Shown here: in pieces, positions 9,568 through 20,489 of the stretch
How the letters are laid out: every line of letters starts with the position of its first letter
Numbering within the stretch: position 1 is the first letter of the stretch
NCBI RefSeq assembly: GCF_004216665.1
Contig: NZ_SGWY01000003.1
Span: 62,001 to 126,000, forward strand
From: Agromyces ramosus
GTDB taxonomy: Bacteria; Actinomycetota; Actinomycetes; Actinomycetales; Microbacteriaceae
Reading direction: 5' to 3'
DNA: 64,000 nt
Position numbers and translations under genes: made by a program
The notes under the pieces: model-generated
Databases searched by the model: none
The model's input: only the letters and a program-made list of their open reading frames with translations
What the model was told of the DNA's origin: nothing

Positions 9568-10497
9568 CTACTGGGCGGGCGTCGGCGTGGGCGTCGGGGT
9601 CGATTCGGAGTCGTTGAACGTCGCGCTCGTCGCCTGCAGCACGAACGCCTGGAACTCCTGCGGGTCCTCCAGCGAGCCGCCGTACTGCTGGCCGTTCACG
9701 AGCACGGTCGGCGTGCCCGTGATCGACGGGAGCTCGGAGTTCGGCACCGGCTGGGTCAGTGCCCGGTTGGTGGCATCCTGCACCCACGACTTGAACTGCA
9801 CGTCGTCGATGCACTTCTCGACGGTCGACTGGCTGTCGACGCCGACCTCCTCGGCGAGCGACTTCAGCTCGTCGTTCGTGAGGCCGGACGTGCCCTCCTC
9901 GGGCTGGTTCTCGAAGAGGATCGCGTTGAAGTCGAAGAACGAGTCGGGCGAGGAGTCCGCCACGCAGGCCGCCGCGTTGGCCGCGCGCAGCGAGTACTGC
10001 GTTCCGGCCGACTTGTTCGTGAGGATCGCGATGGGGTGGATCTCGAGGGTCGCCGCGCCCGATTCGACCATCGTGCGCAGCGACTCGGAGTTCGTCGCCT
10101 CGAACTGGCCGCAGAACGGGCAGAGGTAGTCGATGTACATCACGATGTTGGCGACCTCGCCGCTGTCGTCGGGAACGGTCGCGGTGGGCGTCGCACCCGC
10201 GGCGAGCGCCGAGGTCTCGACGGCCGTGATGCCGCCGCCCTCGCCGGCCGTGAGCACGATGCCGTCGCTGGCCATGTTCTGGGGACCGGGGCCCGCCGGC
10301 TTCACGCTCTGGAAGATGAGCGTGCCGATGAGTGCCGCGATGGCGACGACCGCCACGATGATGCCGCCCTGGATGAGGATCTTGTTGCGGCGCTCCCGCT
10401 TCTTCTGCTCCTCGCGGAGGAGTCGGGCCTTCTCTCGGGCCGCCTCCCTGCGTTCGTTACGGGATGGGCGTGGCTGATTCGATCCGCCGTAGGTCAT
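9568..10497 (-). CDS. Membrane-anchored DsbA-family thiol-disulfide oxidoreductase
   Basis: The 309-residue protein has a charged cytoplasmic N-terminus with a helical Arg/Glu/Lys run (residues 13-38), one membrane helix (about 39-62), and an extracytoplasmic thioredoxin domain of the DsbA_2/Thioredoxin_4 type with active site CPFC (Cys126, Cys129) and cis-proline loop GTPTVLV. It closes with a Ser/Thr/Pro tail. It likely forms or isomerises disulfides in exported proteins. Two further Cys (AAACVAD and EKCIDD) could form a structural disulfide. It faces the MsiK-type ATPase gene divergently and is monocistronic. Confidence 0.9.
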   Translation of the reverse strand: MTYGGSNQPRPSRNERREAAREKARLLREEQKKRERRNKILIQGGIIVAVVAIAALIGTLIFQSVKPAGPGPQNMASDGIVLTAGEGGGITAVETSALAAGATPTATVPDDSGEVANIVMYIDYLCPFCGQFEATNSESLRTMVESGAATLEIHPIAILTNKSAGTQYSLRAANAAACVADSSPDSFFDFNAILFENQPEEGTSGLTNDELKSLAEEVGVDSQSTVEKCIDDVQFKSWVQDATNRALTQPVPNSELPSITGTPTVLVNGQQYGGSLEDPQEFQAFVLQATSATFNDSESTPTPTPTPAQ

Positions 10498-10732
10498 CGA
10501 TGGTCACTCCGGTCGCTGTGAGTGCGCGCGCGTATGCATGCGAACGCACCAACGATAGTAGGAAGCGTGTCTGGGAATCACCCAAGCGGATGCCGCGTGC
10601 GTGCCGCGTCCGGCATGGGAATCGGCCGTACGCGCGGAACCCGGGCCGACGGCGTCGATTCGGTCCTCCCACGCGCGCGTGCGATACTGGGCAGGCGTCG
10701 ACGGCGACGCGCTTCCATTCACTACGGATCGT

Positions 10733-10750
10733 CCGGCACGTACCTGCCGG
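10733..10750. promoter_or_regulatory. Inverted repeat before the sugar ATPase gene (possible operator)
   Basis: CCGGCA, six bases, TGCCGG lies just before the ribosome site of the ATPase gene, in its 5' leader. A possible -10 (GATACT) lies at 10683-10688. A repressor site is plausible but unproven. Confidence 0.3.
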
Positions 10751-10769
10751 TGAAGGAGAACACAGAACC

Positions 10770-11870
<1,101 letters not shown>

Positions 11871-11888
11871 CGTCGCGCACTACACCGG

Positions 11889-11920
11889 GATGCCGGTCGG
11901 GCCTCGGCCCGGCCGGCATC
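11889..11920 (+). terminator. Terminator after the sugar ATPase gene
   Basis: A 15-bp stem (GATGCCGGTCGGGCC, one G-T pair, 2-base loop) lies 18 bases after the stop codon, between the ATPase gene and the DUF4032 gene. Its arms contain the GGATGCC-like word common in this window. Confidence 0.8.
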
Positions 11921-11964
11921 GCCGTTTCCACGGGCGGCTTCGGCGGCGACTACGCTGAACCACG

Positions 11965-13281
11965 ATGAGCGGCTCACTTTCGATCACCTCGGCAATGGCC
12001 GATCCGGCACTCCTCGACCTGCCGTGGGAGCTCCCGCTCGAGTCGTGGCCGAGCGACGCGATCGCGGCGCTCCCGAAGGGCATCTCGCGTCACCTCGTGC
12101 GCTTCGCCCACCTCGGCGGCCACGTGGTGGCGATCAAGGAGACCACGGCCGACATGGCCAAGGGCGAGTACGAGATGCTGCGGATGCTGCAGCGGCTCGA
12201 GATCCCGTGCGTCGAGCCGGTGGCCGTCATCACGAACCGCACGGATGTCGAGGGCGACGCCCTGAAGCCCGTGCTGGTCACCCGGCACCTGCGCTTCTCG
12301 CTGCCCTACCGCGCCCTGTTCTCGCAGACCCTGCGGCCCGATACCGCGACCCGCCTGGTCGACGCCCTCGCCGTGCTGCTCGTGCGTCTGCACATCGTGG
12401 GCTTCTTCTGGGGCGACGTCTCGTTGTCGAACACGCTCTTCCGTCGCGACGCGGGCGCCTTCGCCGCCTACCTCGTGGATGCCGAGACGGGCAAGCTCTA
12501 CGAAGGCGGCCTGTCGAACGGCCAGCGCGAGAACGACCTCGAGATCGCCCGCGTGAACATCGCCGGCGAGCTCCTCGACCTCGAGGCCGGCGGGCGCGTG
12601 GCCGACGAGCTCGATCCGGTCAACATCTCCAACGGCATCGTCGAGGCCTACCGGAGCCTCTGGAAGGAACTCACGGGCTCTGAGTCGTTCTCGACCGCCG
12701 AGCGCTGGCGCATCAGCGAGCGCGTCAACCGGCTCAACGACCTCGGCTTCGACATCGAGGAGCTCGCGATCCGCACGGATGACACGGGCACCACGGTGCG
12801 CATCCAGCCGAAGGTGGTCGACGCGGGCCACCACCAGCGGCGCCTGCTCCGGCTCACGGGCCTCGACGCCGGCGAGAACCAGGCGCGCCGCCTGCTCAAC
12901 GACCTCGACTCGTACCGCGCCGCCTACGGCAAGGCCGAGCTCGACGAGGAGATGGTGGCGCACGAGTGGCTGATGCGTGTGTTCGAGCCCGTCGTGCGCG
13001 CGATCCCCCTCGACCTCCGCGGCAAGCTCGAACCCGCCGAGGTGTTCCACCAGCTGCTCGAGCACCGCTGGTTCATGGCGCAGCAAGCGGGGCACGACAT
13101 CCCCCTCGCCGAGGCGGTCACGTCGTACATCAACGAGGTGCTCCGCCACCGACGCGACGAGGCGACCGTGGTCGGCCCGGCGACCGGATCGACGACGGCG
13201 ATCGACGTCATCGCGCCCGAAACGTCGGCGATCGCCGTCGTCGACCCCGACGACGAGAACGACTGGCGCCTCAAGGTCTGA
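11965..13281 (+). CDS. DUF4032 protein with kinase-like N-terminal fold
   Basis: The 438-residue protein looks like a lipopolysaccharide-kinase (Kdo/WaaP) type protein kinase fold followed by DUF4032. Visible kinase-like motifs are VAIK (residues 55-58, the ATP lysine), GDVSLSN (150-156, the catalytic Asp and Asn), and DAETG (172-176, in place of DFG). The C-terminal half is helical and conserved in actinobacteria. No substrate is known. It begins 94 bases after the ATPase gene, separated by a hairpin, and converges with rlmB with only 12 bases between stops. Kinase activity is an inference from the motifs. Confidence 0.8.
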   Translation: MSGSLSITSAMADPALLDLPWELPLESWPSDAIAALPKGISRHLVRFAHLGGHVVAIKETTADMAKGEYEMLRMLQRLEIPCVEPVAVITNRTDVEGDALKPVLVTRHLRFSLPYRALFSQTLRPDTATRLVDALAVLLVRLHIVGFFWGDVSLSNTLFRRDAGAFAAYLVDAETGKLYEGGLSNGQRENDLEIARVNIAGELLDLEAGGRVADELDPVNISNGIVEAYRSLWKELTGSESFSTAERWRISERVNRLNDLGFDIEELAIRTDDTGTTVRIQPKVVDAGHHQRRLLRLTGLDAGENQARRLLNDLDSYRAAYGKAELDEEMVAHEWLMRVFEPVVRAIPLDLRGKLEPAEVFHQLLEHRWFMAQQAGHDIPLAEAVTSYINEVLRHRRDEATVVGPATGSTTAIDVIAPETSAIAVVDPDDENDWRLKV

Positions 13282-13293
13282 CGCCGCCCGGGG

Positions 13294-14328
13294 TCACGCC
13301 CCGTCCGCGGCGCGCAGCTTCGAGATCTCGTAGAGGGTGACGGATGCCGCGATGCCGGCGTTCAGCGACTCGGTCGACGACTCGATCGGGATCGAGACGA
13401 TGGCGTCGCAGGTCTCGGCGACGAGGCGGGAGAGTCCCTTGCCCTCGCTGCCGACGACCACGACGATCGGGCGGTCGGCCCAGGTCAGGCCGGGCAGCGA
13501 CACGTCGCCGTCACCGTCGAGGCCAAGCACGAAGACGCCGCGCTCCTTCAGCGCCTTCAGCGTCTGCGTGAGGTTGGGCGCCATCGCGACGGGGATGCGT
13601 GCGGCGGCACCGGCCGACGTCTTCCACGCGGCCGAGTTCACGCCGACGGAGCGGCGCTGCGGCACGATCACGCCCTGGCCGCCGAACGCGCCCGTCGAGC
13701 GCAGGATGGCGCCGAGGTTGCGGGGGTCGGTGATCCCGTCGAGGGCCACGAGCAGCGGCGTCTCGTCGCGGGCGAGCACCTCGTCGAGCATCTCGATCGG
13801 GTGCGCGTACTCGTACGGCGGCACCTTGAGGGCGAGGCCCTGGTGCACGCCGCCCTCGCCGGCCAGCCGGTCGAGCTCGGGCCGCATCACCTCGAGGATC
13901 GGGATGCCGCGGTTGGTGGCGATCTTCATCGCCTCCTTGACCCGATCGTCCACCTCGACCCGCGCAGCGACGTACAGCGTCGTCGCGGGGATGCGCGCGC
14001 GCAGCGCCTCGACCACGGAGTTGCGCCCGGTCACGATCTCGGACTCGTCGCCCGACTTCGCACGACGTGCGGCTCCGGATGCCCCGCGCGGGGCACCGGC
14101 GCGCTGGCCCTGTCCGGCGACCTTCCCGGGTGCCCGGCCCTTGCCGCCCGCGGCGGCGTAGCGCTCCTGCGCCGCCTTCCGCTTTCCGGCGGGGTGCCAG
14201 GCGCGGTCCTCGGCCTTCGGCGTCGGGCCCTTGCCCTCGAGCGCCTGTCGGCCCTGGCCTCCGGACCCGACCTGCTTGCCCTTCGCCTTGCGCACGGCTC
14301 CGGCGCGCGGCTTGCTGCTGCCCTTCAT
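13294..14328 (-). CDS. rlmB: 23S rRNA (guanosine-2'-O-)-methyltransferase RlmB
   Basis: This 344-residue SpoU-family enzyme has an extended, Lys/Arg/Gly-rich N-terminus (residues 1-95), a substrate-binding domain ([18 protein letters not shown]), and the knotted SPOUT domain with [28 protein letters not shown] and [18 protein letters not shown]. It methylates G2251 in the ribosomal P-loop of 23S rRNA. The basic tail is much longer than in E. coli and probably binds rRNA. The ATG overlaps the cysS stop (ATGA), so it is translationally coupled to cysS. Confidence 0.92.
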   Translation of the reverse strand: MKGSSKPRAGAVRKAKGKQVGSGGQGRQALEGKGPTPKAEDRAWHPAGKRKAAQERYAAAGGKGRAPGKVAGQGQRAGAPRGASGAARRAKSGDESEIVTGRNSVVEALRARIPATTLYVAARVEVDDRVKEAMKIATNRGIPILEVMRPELDRLAGEGGVHQGLALKVPPYEYAHPIEMLDEVLARDETPLLVALDGITDPRNLGAILRSTGAFGGQGVIVPQRRSVGVNSAAWKTSAGAAARIPVAMAPNLTQTLKALKERGVFVLGLDGDGDVSLPGLTWADRPIVVVVGSEGKGLSRLVAETCDAIVSIPIESSTESLNAGIAASVTLYEISKLRAADGA

Positions 14329-15752
14329 GATCCCAAGCTCCAATGCGTGCCGGTCTGGCTGTCTTCGATGGTGATGCCCGCGTCCGAGAGCTCGGCGCGG
14401 ATCCGGTCCGCCGCGGCGAAGTCCTTGGCGGCGCGTGCGGCCTGCCGGTCCTCGATGAGGCGGGTCACGAGCGAGTCGAGCGCGGATGCCGCGGGCGCGG
14501 CATCCGGAGCCCAGTGCTCGTCGCGGGGGTCGATGCCGAGCACCTCGACCATGGCCACGACCTGGCCGTGCATGGTCGCGGCGTCGTGCAGCTCCTCGTC
14601 GTCGAGCGCCTGGTTGCCCGCACGCACGGTGTCGTGCAGGACGGCGAGCGCCTGCGGGACGCCGAGGTCGTCGTCCATGGCGGCGGCGAACGCGTCGGGG
14701 ATGACCGGACTGCCCACCCCCGAGTAGCGCGTGCCGGCGAGTCGGCGCTCGACGCGCACGAGGAAGGAGCGGATGCGGTCGACGGCGGCCTCGGCCTCGG
14801 CGAGCGAGGTGGGCGCGTAGTCGAGCGTGGACCGGTAGTGCGCCGCGCCCAGCAGGTAGCGCACGGCGAGGGGCGAGGCGAGATCGAGGAGCTCGCCGGC
14901 GTACACGGAGTTGCCGAGCGACTTCGACATCTTCTGGCCGCCGACGTTCACGAGGCCGTTGTGCACCCAGTAGCGCGCGAACCCGTGGCCCGCGGCGGTC
15001 GACTGTGCGAGCTCGTTCTCGTGGTGCGGGAAGCGCAGGTCGAGTCCGCCGCCGTGGAGGTCGAACTCCTCGCCCAGGTAGCGCGACGCCATGGCCGAGC
15101 ACTCGATGTGCCAACCGGGACGGCCCGGACCCCACGCGGACTCCCAGGCCGCCGACTCGGGCTCCTCGGGCTTGCGGCCCTTCCAGAGCGCGAAGTCGCG
15201 GGGGTCGCGCTTGCCGCGCGGGTCGGCGTCGGCCGCGGCCTCCATGTGCTCGCGGGACTGGCGGGTGAGCTCGCCGTACGACGGCCAGCTTCCGGTGTCG
15301 AAGTACACGTCGCCCGAGGCATCCGGCGCCGGGTAGGCGTGCCCGAGCTCGATCAGCCGCGCGATGAGCTGCTGCATCTGCTGCACGCTCGCGGTGGCTC
15401 GGGGCTCGTAGGTCGGCGCGAGGATGCCGAGCGAGGCGTAGGCCGCCGTGAACTCGAGCTCGACGCGGTAGGCCAGCGCCCACCACTCCTCCGTGCTCGT
15501 CTCGCGCTCCTCGGCGGAGGCGGCGAGGATCTTGTCGTCGATGTCGGTGACGTTGCGCACGAAGGTGACGTCGTAGCCGCGGTAGCTGAACCAGCGGCGC
15601 ATGATGTCGTACACGAGCGCGCTGCGCAGGTGGCCGATGTGCGGGCTCGACTGCACCGTCGGCCCGCACACGTACATGCCGACGCGCCCCTCGCGGAGGG
15701 GCACGAAGTCACGCAGGGCCTGGGCCTTCGAGTCGTAGAGTCGCACGGTCAC
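14325..15752 (-). CDS. cysS: Cysteinyl-tRNA synthetase
   Basis: The 475-residue class I synthetase has HIGH (38-41), the zinc and cysteine site in [11 protein letters not shown], the WHIECSAM region, and KMSKSLGN, with the C-terminal DALR-type helical domain. Overall length fits CysS (460-475). It charges tRNA-Cys. It is distinguished from MshC, the mycothiol ligase, by the complete C-terminal tRNA-binding domain. It sits between ispDF and rlmB on one strand, the conserved actinobacterial order, and overlaps rlmB by 4 bases. Confidence 0.95.
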   Translation of the reverse strand: MTVRLYDSKAQALRDFVPLREGRVGMYVCGPTVQSSPHIGHLRSALVYDIMRRWFSYRGYDVTFVRNVTDIDDKILAASAEERETSTEEWWALAYRVELEFTAAYASLGILAPTYEPRATASVQQMQQLIARLIELGHAYPAPDASGDVYFDTGSWPSYGELTRQSREHMEAAADADPRGKRDPRDFALWKGRKPEEPESAAWESAWGPGRPGWHIECSAMASRYLGEEFDLHGGGLDLRFPHHENELAQSTAAGHGFARYWVHNGLVNVGGQKMSKSLGNSVYAGELLDLASPLAVRYLLGAAHYRSTLDYAPTSLAEAEAAVDRIRSFLVRVERRLAGTRYSGVGSPVIPDAFAAAMDDDLGVPQALAVLHDTVRAGNQALDDEELHDAATMHGQVVAMVEVLGIDPRDEHWAPDAAPAASALDSLVTRLIEDRQAARAAKDFAAADRIRAELSDAGITIEDSQTGTHWSLGS

Positions 15753-15817
15753 CCGCCAAGCCTACCGGCGCGCCCCGGCGATGACGGGCGCGCCCGGGCC
15801 GTGCGGCCGGGCATCGC

Positions 15818-17071
15818 TCAGGCCGGCACGACGAGCGCCGTCGCGATCGCCGCGATGCCCTCGCCCCGGCCGGTGAAGCCGAGCTCGTCGGTCGTGGTGG
15901 CGGCGACGGAGACGGGTGCGCCGAGGATGCCCGACAGGAGCGACTCCGCCTCGGCGCGCCGGGGGGCGAGCTTCGGGCGGTTGCCGATGACCTGGAGCGT
16001 GACGTTGCCCACGGCGTATCCCGCCTCCCGGATGCGACGCAGGGTCTCGTTCAGGAACACCTCGCCGTGGGCATCCTCGAATCGGGGGTCGCCGGTGCCG
16101 AACACGCCGCCCACGTCGCCGAGTCCGGCGGCGGCCAGCAGCGCGTCGCAGATCGCGTGGCACGCCGCGTCGCCGTCGCTGTGGCCCGAGAGCCCGCGCT
16201 CGCCCGGCCACTGCAGGCCGGCGAGCCAGAGGGGGGTGCGCGGGTCGTCGGCGAAGGCGTGCACGTCGACGCCCGTGCCGACGCGCGGCAGGGCGGGTGC
16301 GCCGCCGGCGCGCCCCGCGGGTTCGGCGGAGGCGGGGGTCGACGTGCCATGCGGCTCGACGCCGGCGGGGCCGGCGTGGCCGCGCGCCGCGACGAGCGAC
16401 TCCGCCCGGCGCAGGTCGGAGGGCAGCGTGACCTTGAACGACCGTGCGTCGCCCGGCACGACGTCGACCGCGAAGCCGGCGGATGCCGCGAGCGCCGCGT
16501 CATCCGTGAACTCGGTCGTCGCGGCGGCGTACGCGGCCTGCAGGGCCGACCGCGGGAATCCCTGCGGCGTCTGCACGGCGGCGAGCTGCGACCGGTCGAC
16601 GGTCTCCAGCACCCGGCCGTGCGGGCCGACGCGCTTGATGGTGTCGACGACGTCGAGCGCGGGGACGACGCCGTGTCCACGTGCGCGCACCGCGGCGAGG
16701 ACCTCGTCGAAGACGATCGACGGCGTCAGCGGTCGGGCGGCGTCGTGCACGAGCACGGTGTCGACGACGCGCGGCACCACCGCGAGGCCGCGCGCGACGG
16801 AGGTCTGACGCGTGTCGCCGCCCGCGACCACCTCGAGGGGGGCGGATGCCGCGTCCGCGAGGGGCTGGAGGCGCGTGCGGGCCTCGTCGACGCGATCGCC
16901 GGGCACGACGACCACGAGGTGCGGCGTCTCGCGCATGCCGAGCACGGCATCCACCGCGACCCCGAGGATGGTGTCGTCGCCGAGGGGGACGAACGCCTTG
17001 GGCTCGGCGTGGCCGAGCCGCGTTCCGCTGCCCGCGGCCACGACGATGACGGCGACCCGTGACGCGCTCAT
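15818..17071 (-). CDS. ispDF: Bifunctional IspD-IspF of the MEP isoprenoid pathway
   Basis: The 417-residue fusion starts at [11 protein letters not shown]. The first ~230 residues are IspD (MEP cytidylyltransferase) with the CTP loop AAGSGTRLG (12-20) and [10 protein letters not shown] Gly/Pro/Ala-rich linker follows. The last ~160 are IspF (MECDP synthase) with GTGVDVHAF, the metal-binding [16 protein letters not shown], and [11 protein letters not shown]. The two enzymes catalyse non-consecutive steps of the MEP pathway, with IspE between them. It lies downstream of carD, 91 bases from its stop. The start at 17071 is preferred since the extension upstream is an arginine-rich shadow frame. 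Confidence 0.94.
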   Translation of the reverse strand: MSASRVAVIVVAAGSGTRLGHAEPKAFVPLGDDTILGVAVDAVLGMRETPHLVVVVPGDRVDEARTRLQPLADAASAPLEVVAGGDTRQTSVARGLAVVPRVVDTVLVHDAARPLTPSIVFDEVLAAVRARGHGVVPALDVVDTIKRVGPHGRVLETVDRSQLAAVQTPQGFPRSALQAAYAAATTEFTDDAALAASAGFAVDVVPGDARSFKVTLPSDLRRAESLVAARGHAGPAGVEPHGTSTPASAEPAGRAGGAPALPRVGTGVDVHAFADDPRTPLWLAGLQWPGERGLSGHSDGDAACHAICDALLAAAGLGDVGGVFGTGDPRFEDAHGEVFLNETLRRIREAGYAVGNVTLQVIGNRPKLAPRRAEAESLLSGILGAPVSVAATTTDELGFTGRGEGIAAIATALVVPA

Positions 17072-17119
17072 GCGTCGAGCGTAGCGCGCACCGTGCGCCG
17101 CAGGGCACGCCGGCTCGAC

Positions 17120-17137
17120 AGCGCTCGTCGGAGCGCT
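17120..17137 (-). terminator. Small hairpin between carD and ispDF
   Basis: AGCGCTC, loop GTCG, GAGCGCT: a 7-bp stem 25 bases past the carD stop. It could partly end carD transcription; no T-run is present. Confidence 0.4.
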
Positions 17138-17162
17138 CCCGAGTCGGGCGTGGTGGCCGCTG

Positions 17163-17645
17163 CTAGGAGGCGAGGACCTCGTCGAGCACCGTCGAGGCCT
17201 GCTCCTCGTCGGTCTTCTCGGCGAGCGCGAGCTCGGAGATGAGGATCTGGCGTGCCTTCGCGAGCATGCGCTTCTCACCGGCCGAGAGGCCGCGGTCCTG
17301 ATCGCGACGCCACAGGTCGCGCACGACCTCGGAGACCTTGATCACGTCGCCGGAGGCGAGCTTCTCGAGGTTCGCCTTGTAGCGGCGGGACCAGTTGGTG
17401 GGCTCCTCGGTGAACGGAGCGCGAAGCACCTCGAAGACCTTGTCGAGGCCTTCCTTTCCGATGACGTCACGAACGCCGACGAGGTCGACGTTCTCAGCCG
17501 GAACCTCGATGACGAGGTCGCCCTGCGTGACGTTCAGCTTGAGGTAGAGCTTCTCTTCACCCTTGATGATCCGTTTCTTCACCTCGGTGATCGTTGCGGC
17601 TCCGTGGTGGGGGTAAACGACGGTTTCGCCAACCTCAAAAAGCAT
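17163..17645 (-). CDS. carD: CarD family RNA polymerase-binding regulator
   Basis: The 160-residue protein begins [19 protein letters not shown], the RNA-polymerase-interacting Tudor-like domain shared with transcription-repair coupling factor. It continues into a helical DNA-binding domain ([17 protein letters not shown]...). CarD stabilises open promoter complexes, above all at rRNA promoters. An in-frame ATG 21 bases upstream is less likely, since the family starts at this MLF. The start lies 160 bases from the divergent lipoprotein gene; ispDF follows, as in other actinobacteria. Confidence 0.95.
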   Translation of the reverse strand: MLFEVGETVVYPHHGAATITEVKKRIIKGEEKLYLKLNVTQGDLVIEVPAENVDLVGVRDVIGKEGLDKVFEVLRAPFTEEPTNWSRRYKANLEKLASGDVIKVSEVVRDLWRRDQDRGLSAGEKRMLAKARQILISELALAEKTDEEQASTVLDEVLAS

Positions 17646-17805
17646 GAATGAATGTCCTTTCGGCAACTTTCAGGATATCACATTCGGGATCATGCTAAGG
17701 TTCGCCACCCTCCCCGGGCGGGCTCCAGCCGTAGGCTACACTCGGATCGATTCACTTCGCGCGGGCACGCATCCGTTCGCGCGCACGCTCGCACTTGGAG
17801 GTTCT

Positions 17806-18288
17806 GTGAAGGCGCGTCTCGCGGCATCCGCTGCTCTGGCCCTCGGTCTCGCACTGGGCGCGAGCGGCTGCTCGATGCTCACCTACCAGGCGACGACCGA
17901 GCACTACGACGCGAGCGACGGCGTCTCACTCGACGTGGGCGACCTCCAACTCCGCAACGTCCTCGTGGTCAGCGAGGACGGCGAAGACGGCAACCTCATC
18001 ATGACCGTCGTCAACAACGGCGACGACGACGTCGAGCTCGGCGTGCAGTTCGGCGAGGGCGGCGGCGACGTGCAGACCATCGACATCGAGGCGGGCAGCA
18101 CCGTCGCGTTCGGCGTCGACGCCGCCGAGAGCGAGGAGCAGCTCGAGCCGCTGCTGCTCGAGGGCATCGATACGCAGCCCGGCGCCCTGCTCACCATGTA
18201 CTTCCAGTACGGCGACGCCGAGGGCATCGACAAGCAGGTGCCGGTGCTCGACGCCCGCCTGCCCGAGTACGCCGACCTGGCACCGTAG
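17806..18288 (+). CDS. Small lipoprotein, unknown function
   Basis: From the GTG at 17806 (strong GGAGG site 5 bases upstream) the 160-residue protein has a signal peptide with lipobox GASGC and a ~130-residue exported domain rich in Asp, Glu and Gly. The domain has a beta-sandwich look (LQLRNVLVVSEDGEDGNLIMTVVNNGDDDVEL), recalling LpqE or DUF461/PCu(A)C-like lipoproteins found beside carD or phosphate genes in actinobacteria. The copper-binding Met/His pattern of PCu(A)C is not evident, so no metal function is claimed. It converges with regX3. Confidence 0.72.
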   Translation: MKARLAASAALALGLALGASGCSMLTYQATTEHYDASDGVSLDVGDLQLRNVLVVSEDGEDGNLIMTVVNNGDDDVELGVQFGEGGGDVQTIDIEAGSTVAFGVDAAESEEQLEPLLLEGIDTQPGALLTMYFQYGDAEGIDKQVPVLDARLPEYADLAP

Positions 18289-18320
18289 GCCGCTCGCGGT
18301 CGAACGGATGCCGAGCGGGC

Positions 18321-19001
18321 TCAGGCCTCGAAGCGGTACCCGAGCCCCCGCACGGTGACGAGCTGCACCGGCTCCGACGGCTGCAGCTCGATCTTCGATC
18401 GGATGCGCTTGATGTGCACGTCGAGGGTCTTCGTGTCGCCGAAGTAGTCGGAACCCCACACGCGGTCGATCAGCTGCCCCCGTGTGAGCACCCGCCCGGG
18501 GTTGCGCATCAGCAGTTCGAGCAGCTCGAATTCCTTGAGCGGCATGGGCACGGGCTCGCCGTCGACCTCGACCGTGTGCCGATCGACGTCCATGCGCACG
18601 CGCCCGCCCTCGAGCACCGCCTCGTCGAAGTCCTCGACCTCGATCCGACGCCGCAGCACGGCGCGGATCCTGGCGAGCAGCTCGCGCGTCGAGTACGGCT
18701 TCGTGACGTAGTCGTCGGCGCCGAGCTCGAGACCCACCACGATGTCGATCTCGGAGTCCTTCGCGGTGAGCATGATGATCGGCACCGTCGAACGCGTGCG
18801 GAGCTCGCGGCACACCTCGGTGCCCGGCAGCCCCGGGAGCATCAGGTCGAGGAGCACCAGGTCGGCGCCGTCCCGGTCGAACGCCGTGATGGCCGACGGC
18901 CCGTCGGCCGCCACCTCCACCTCGTAGCCCTCGCGCTCGAGCAGGAAGCTCAGCGGATCGCTCAGGGCGATCTCGTCCTCGACGAGCAGGATGCGGGTCA
19001 C
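18321..19001 (-). CDS. regX3: Response regulator RegX3 (OmpR family)
   Basis: The 226-residue regulator has a receiver domain (TRILLVEDE, phosphoacceptor Asp in VLLDLMLPG, Lys in VTKPYS) and an OmpR/PhoB winged helix (LKEFELLELLMRNPGRVLTRGQLI...GLGYRF). It is the likely DNA-binding partner of SenX3 and would bind PHO-box direct repeats. The GTG start overlaps the senX3 stop (GTGA), so the pair is coupled. phoU lies just beyond senX3, and pstSCAB is ~10 kb away. The assignment to RegX3/PhoP class rests on sequence and context. Confidence 0.9.
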   Translation of the reverse strand: MTRILLVEDEIALSDPLSFLLEREGYEVEVAADGPSAITAFDRDGADLVLLDLMLPGLPGTEVCRELRTRSTVPIIMLTAKDSEIDIVVGLELGADDYVTKPYSTRELLARIRAVLRRRIEVEDFDEAVLEGGRVRMDVDRHTVEVDGEPVPMPLKEFELLELLMRNPGRVLTRGQLIDRVWGSDYFGDTKTLDVHIKRIRSKIELQPSEPVQLVTVRGLGYRFEA

Positions 19002-20305
19002 CTGGGTTCTCCTCGGTCTGCGGCGGCGACGCGTGTCGCCCGTCCGGAGGCGCCGCCCTTGCGGCGACCGCTGCGGTTGGTCTTCTTCGCGGTGGTCCCG
19101 GCGGCGGCATCCGTCACCGGCCGCGCCCCGCCCTCGCCGACCGGCGGCGTGGACCCGGGCTGCTCGGATGTCGGCACCTGGAGCACCTCGGCGAGCGGGA
19201 GCCGGATCATGAACGTCGAGCCTCGGCCGGGCCGGGACCAGGCGCGCACGTCGCCGCCGTGGTTCTGCACGGTGTGCTTCACGATGCTGAGGCCCAGCCC
19301 CGAGCCGCCCGTGTTGCGCGAGCGGGCCTGGTCGACCCGGTAGAAGCGCTCGAAGATGCGCTCGAGGTCGTCGCCCTCGATGCCGACCCCCTGGTCGGTG
19401 ATCGCGATCTCGACGGTGTCGCCGACGACCTTCGCCCCCACGCCGACGCGCCCGCCCTCGTTGGAATAGGCGATCGCGTTCGAGACGAGGTTGTGCACGG
19501 CGACCACCAGCAGCGCACGATCGCCGTAGACCTCCGCCTTGGTGGATGCTCGCACGGCGATCGCCACCTGCTTCGCGGCCGCCACCACGCGGTTCTGGTC
19601 GACCGCGGCGGCCACGACCTCGTCGATGGGCACGATCACGTCGGGGCGCAGGGCATCGCGCGCCTGCAGCCGGGAGAGCTCGATGACCTCGCTCGTGATG
19701 TGCGCCAGCCGGCTCGCCTCGACCGAGAGGCGGCCGGCGAATCGCCGCACCTGCTCGGGCTCGTCCGCCGCCGAGTCGAGCGCCTCCGCCAGCAGGCTCA
19801 CGGAGGAGATCGGGGTCTTCAGCTCGTGACTGATGTTCGCCACGAAGTCGCGTCGCACCTCGTCGAGGCGGTGCGCCTCCGTGCGGTCCTCGGCGAGGAG
19901 GAGGACGAATCGGGTGCCCAGCCGCGCGACGAGCACGCGCAGCCGGACCGTGCCCTCGCCGTAGGGCCCGCGGGCGACGTCGATCTCGTCGGCGATGGTG
20001 TCGCCGCTGCGGCGCACCGCGGCCACCAGGTCGAGGAGTTCGGCGTGCACGAGCGCCTGCTGGCGCACCAGTCCGAGTGCCAGCGCGCCCGGCGAGGCCT
20101 TGAGCACGTTGTTCGACGGATCGAGCACGACCCCGGCGGACTCGAGCACCTCGAGCACCTGGTCGATGCCGTCGGGAATGGTGGGCGCGACCACCTTGGC
20201 GGCGCTCGAGCCACGGCGCTCGGCCACGTGCAGCACGATCATGAAGGCGGCACCGAGGAAGATGCCGAAGGCCAGTGCCGTGAGCACCACCCACATGGAG
20301 TCCAT
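18998..20305 (-). CDS. senX3: Sensor histidine kinase SenX3
   Basis: The 435-residue kinase has one N-terminal membrane helix (MWVVLTALAFGIFLGAAFMIVL), a PAS-like sensor segment (LEVLESAGVVLDPSNNVLKAS), the phosphoacceptor histidine in DFVANISHELKTPI, N box NLVSNAIAYS, G1 DQGVGIEG, and G2 GGSGLGLSIV. A ~55-residue Pro/Lys/Arg-rich tail follows. It lacks a large periplasmic sensor, as expected if it reads phosphate status through PstSCAB and PhoU. It is coupled to regX3 by a 4-base overlap and divergent from phoU. Confidence 0.91.
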   Translation of the reverse strand: MDSMWVVLTALAFGIFLGAAFMIVLHVAERRGSSAAKVVAPTIPDGIDQVLEVLESAGVVLDPSNNVLKASPGALALGLVRQQALVHAELLDLVAAVRRSGDTIADEIDVARGPYGEGTVRLRVLVARLGTRFVLLLAEDRTEAHRLDEVRRDFVANISHELKTPISSVSLLAEALDSAADEPEQVRRFAGRLSVEASRLAHITSEVIELSRLQARDALRPDVIVPIDEVVAAAVDQNRVVAAAKQVAIAVRASTKAEVYGDRALLVVAVHNLVSNAIAYSNEGGRVGVGAKVVGDTVEIAITDQGVGIEGDDLERIFERFYRVDQARSRNTGGSGLGLSIVKHTVQNHGGDVRAWSRPGRGSTFMIRLPLAEVLQVPTSEQPGSTPPVGEGGARPVTDAAAGTTAKKTNRSGRRKGGASGRATRVAAADRGEPR

Positions 20306-20365
20306 GGCTTCACCCTAACCAGTGGATTCGGGCACTCCGCCCGTTGTGTCGCCGTCCGGCGGTAG

Positions 20366-20408
20366 GTTAACGAGTGTTCAGGATCAGGGCACCTGCTGTT
20401 CACCCGCC
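20366..20408. promoter_or_regulatory. PHO-box-like direct repeats between senX3 and phoU
   Basis: Four units follow at 10-, 11- and 11-base steps: GTTAACGAGT, GTTCAGGATCA, GGGCACCTGCT, GTTCACCCGCC. The last fits the 11-bp GTTCACC unit known for actinobacterial PhoP/RegX3 operators. The array is placed to control phoU and possibly senX3-regX3. Confidence 0.65.
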
Positions 20409-20489
20409 GCGGGGAGGATGTCCGGGGCCGGATCGAACCGGCATGCCCGCGTGCGCTTCGGCGCGGGACCGAGCAGACAAGGATTTCAC

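Noticed and set aside
17652-19343. 563-codon arginine-rich frame across the lipoprotein and antisense to regX3
   Set aside because: Composition is that of a shadow; the real genes are well supported on their own.
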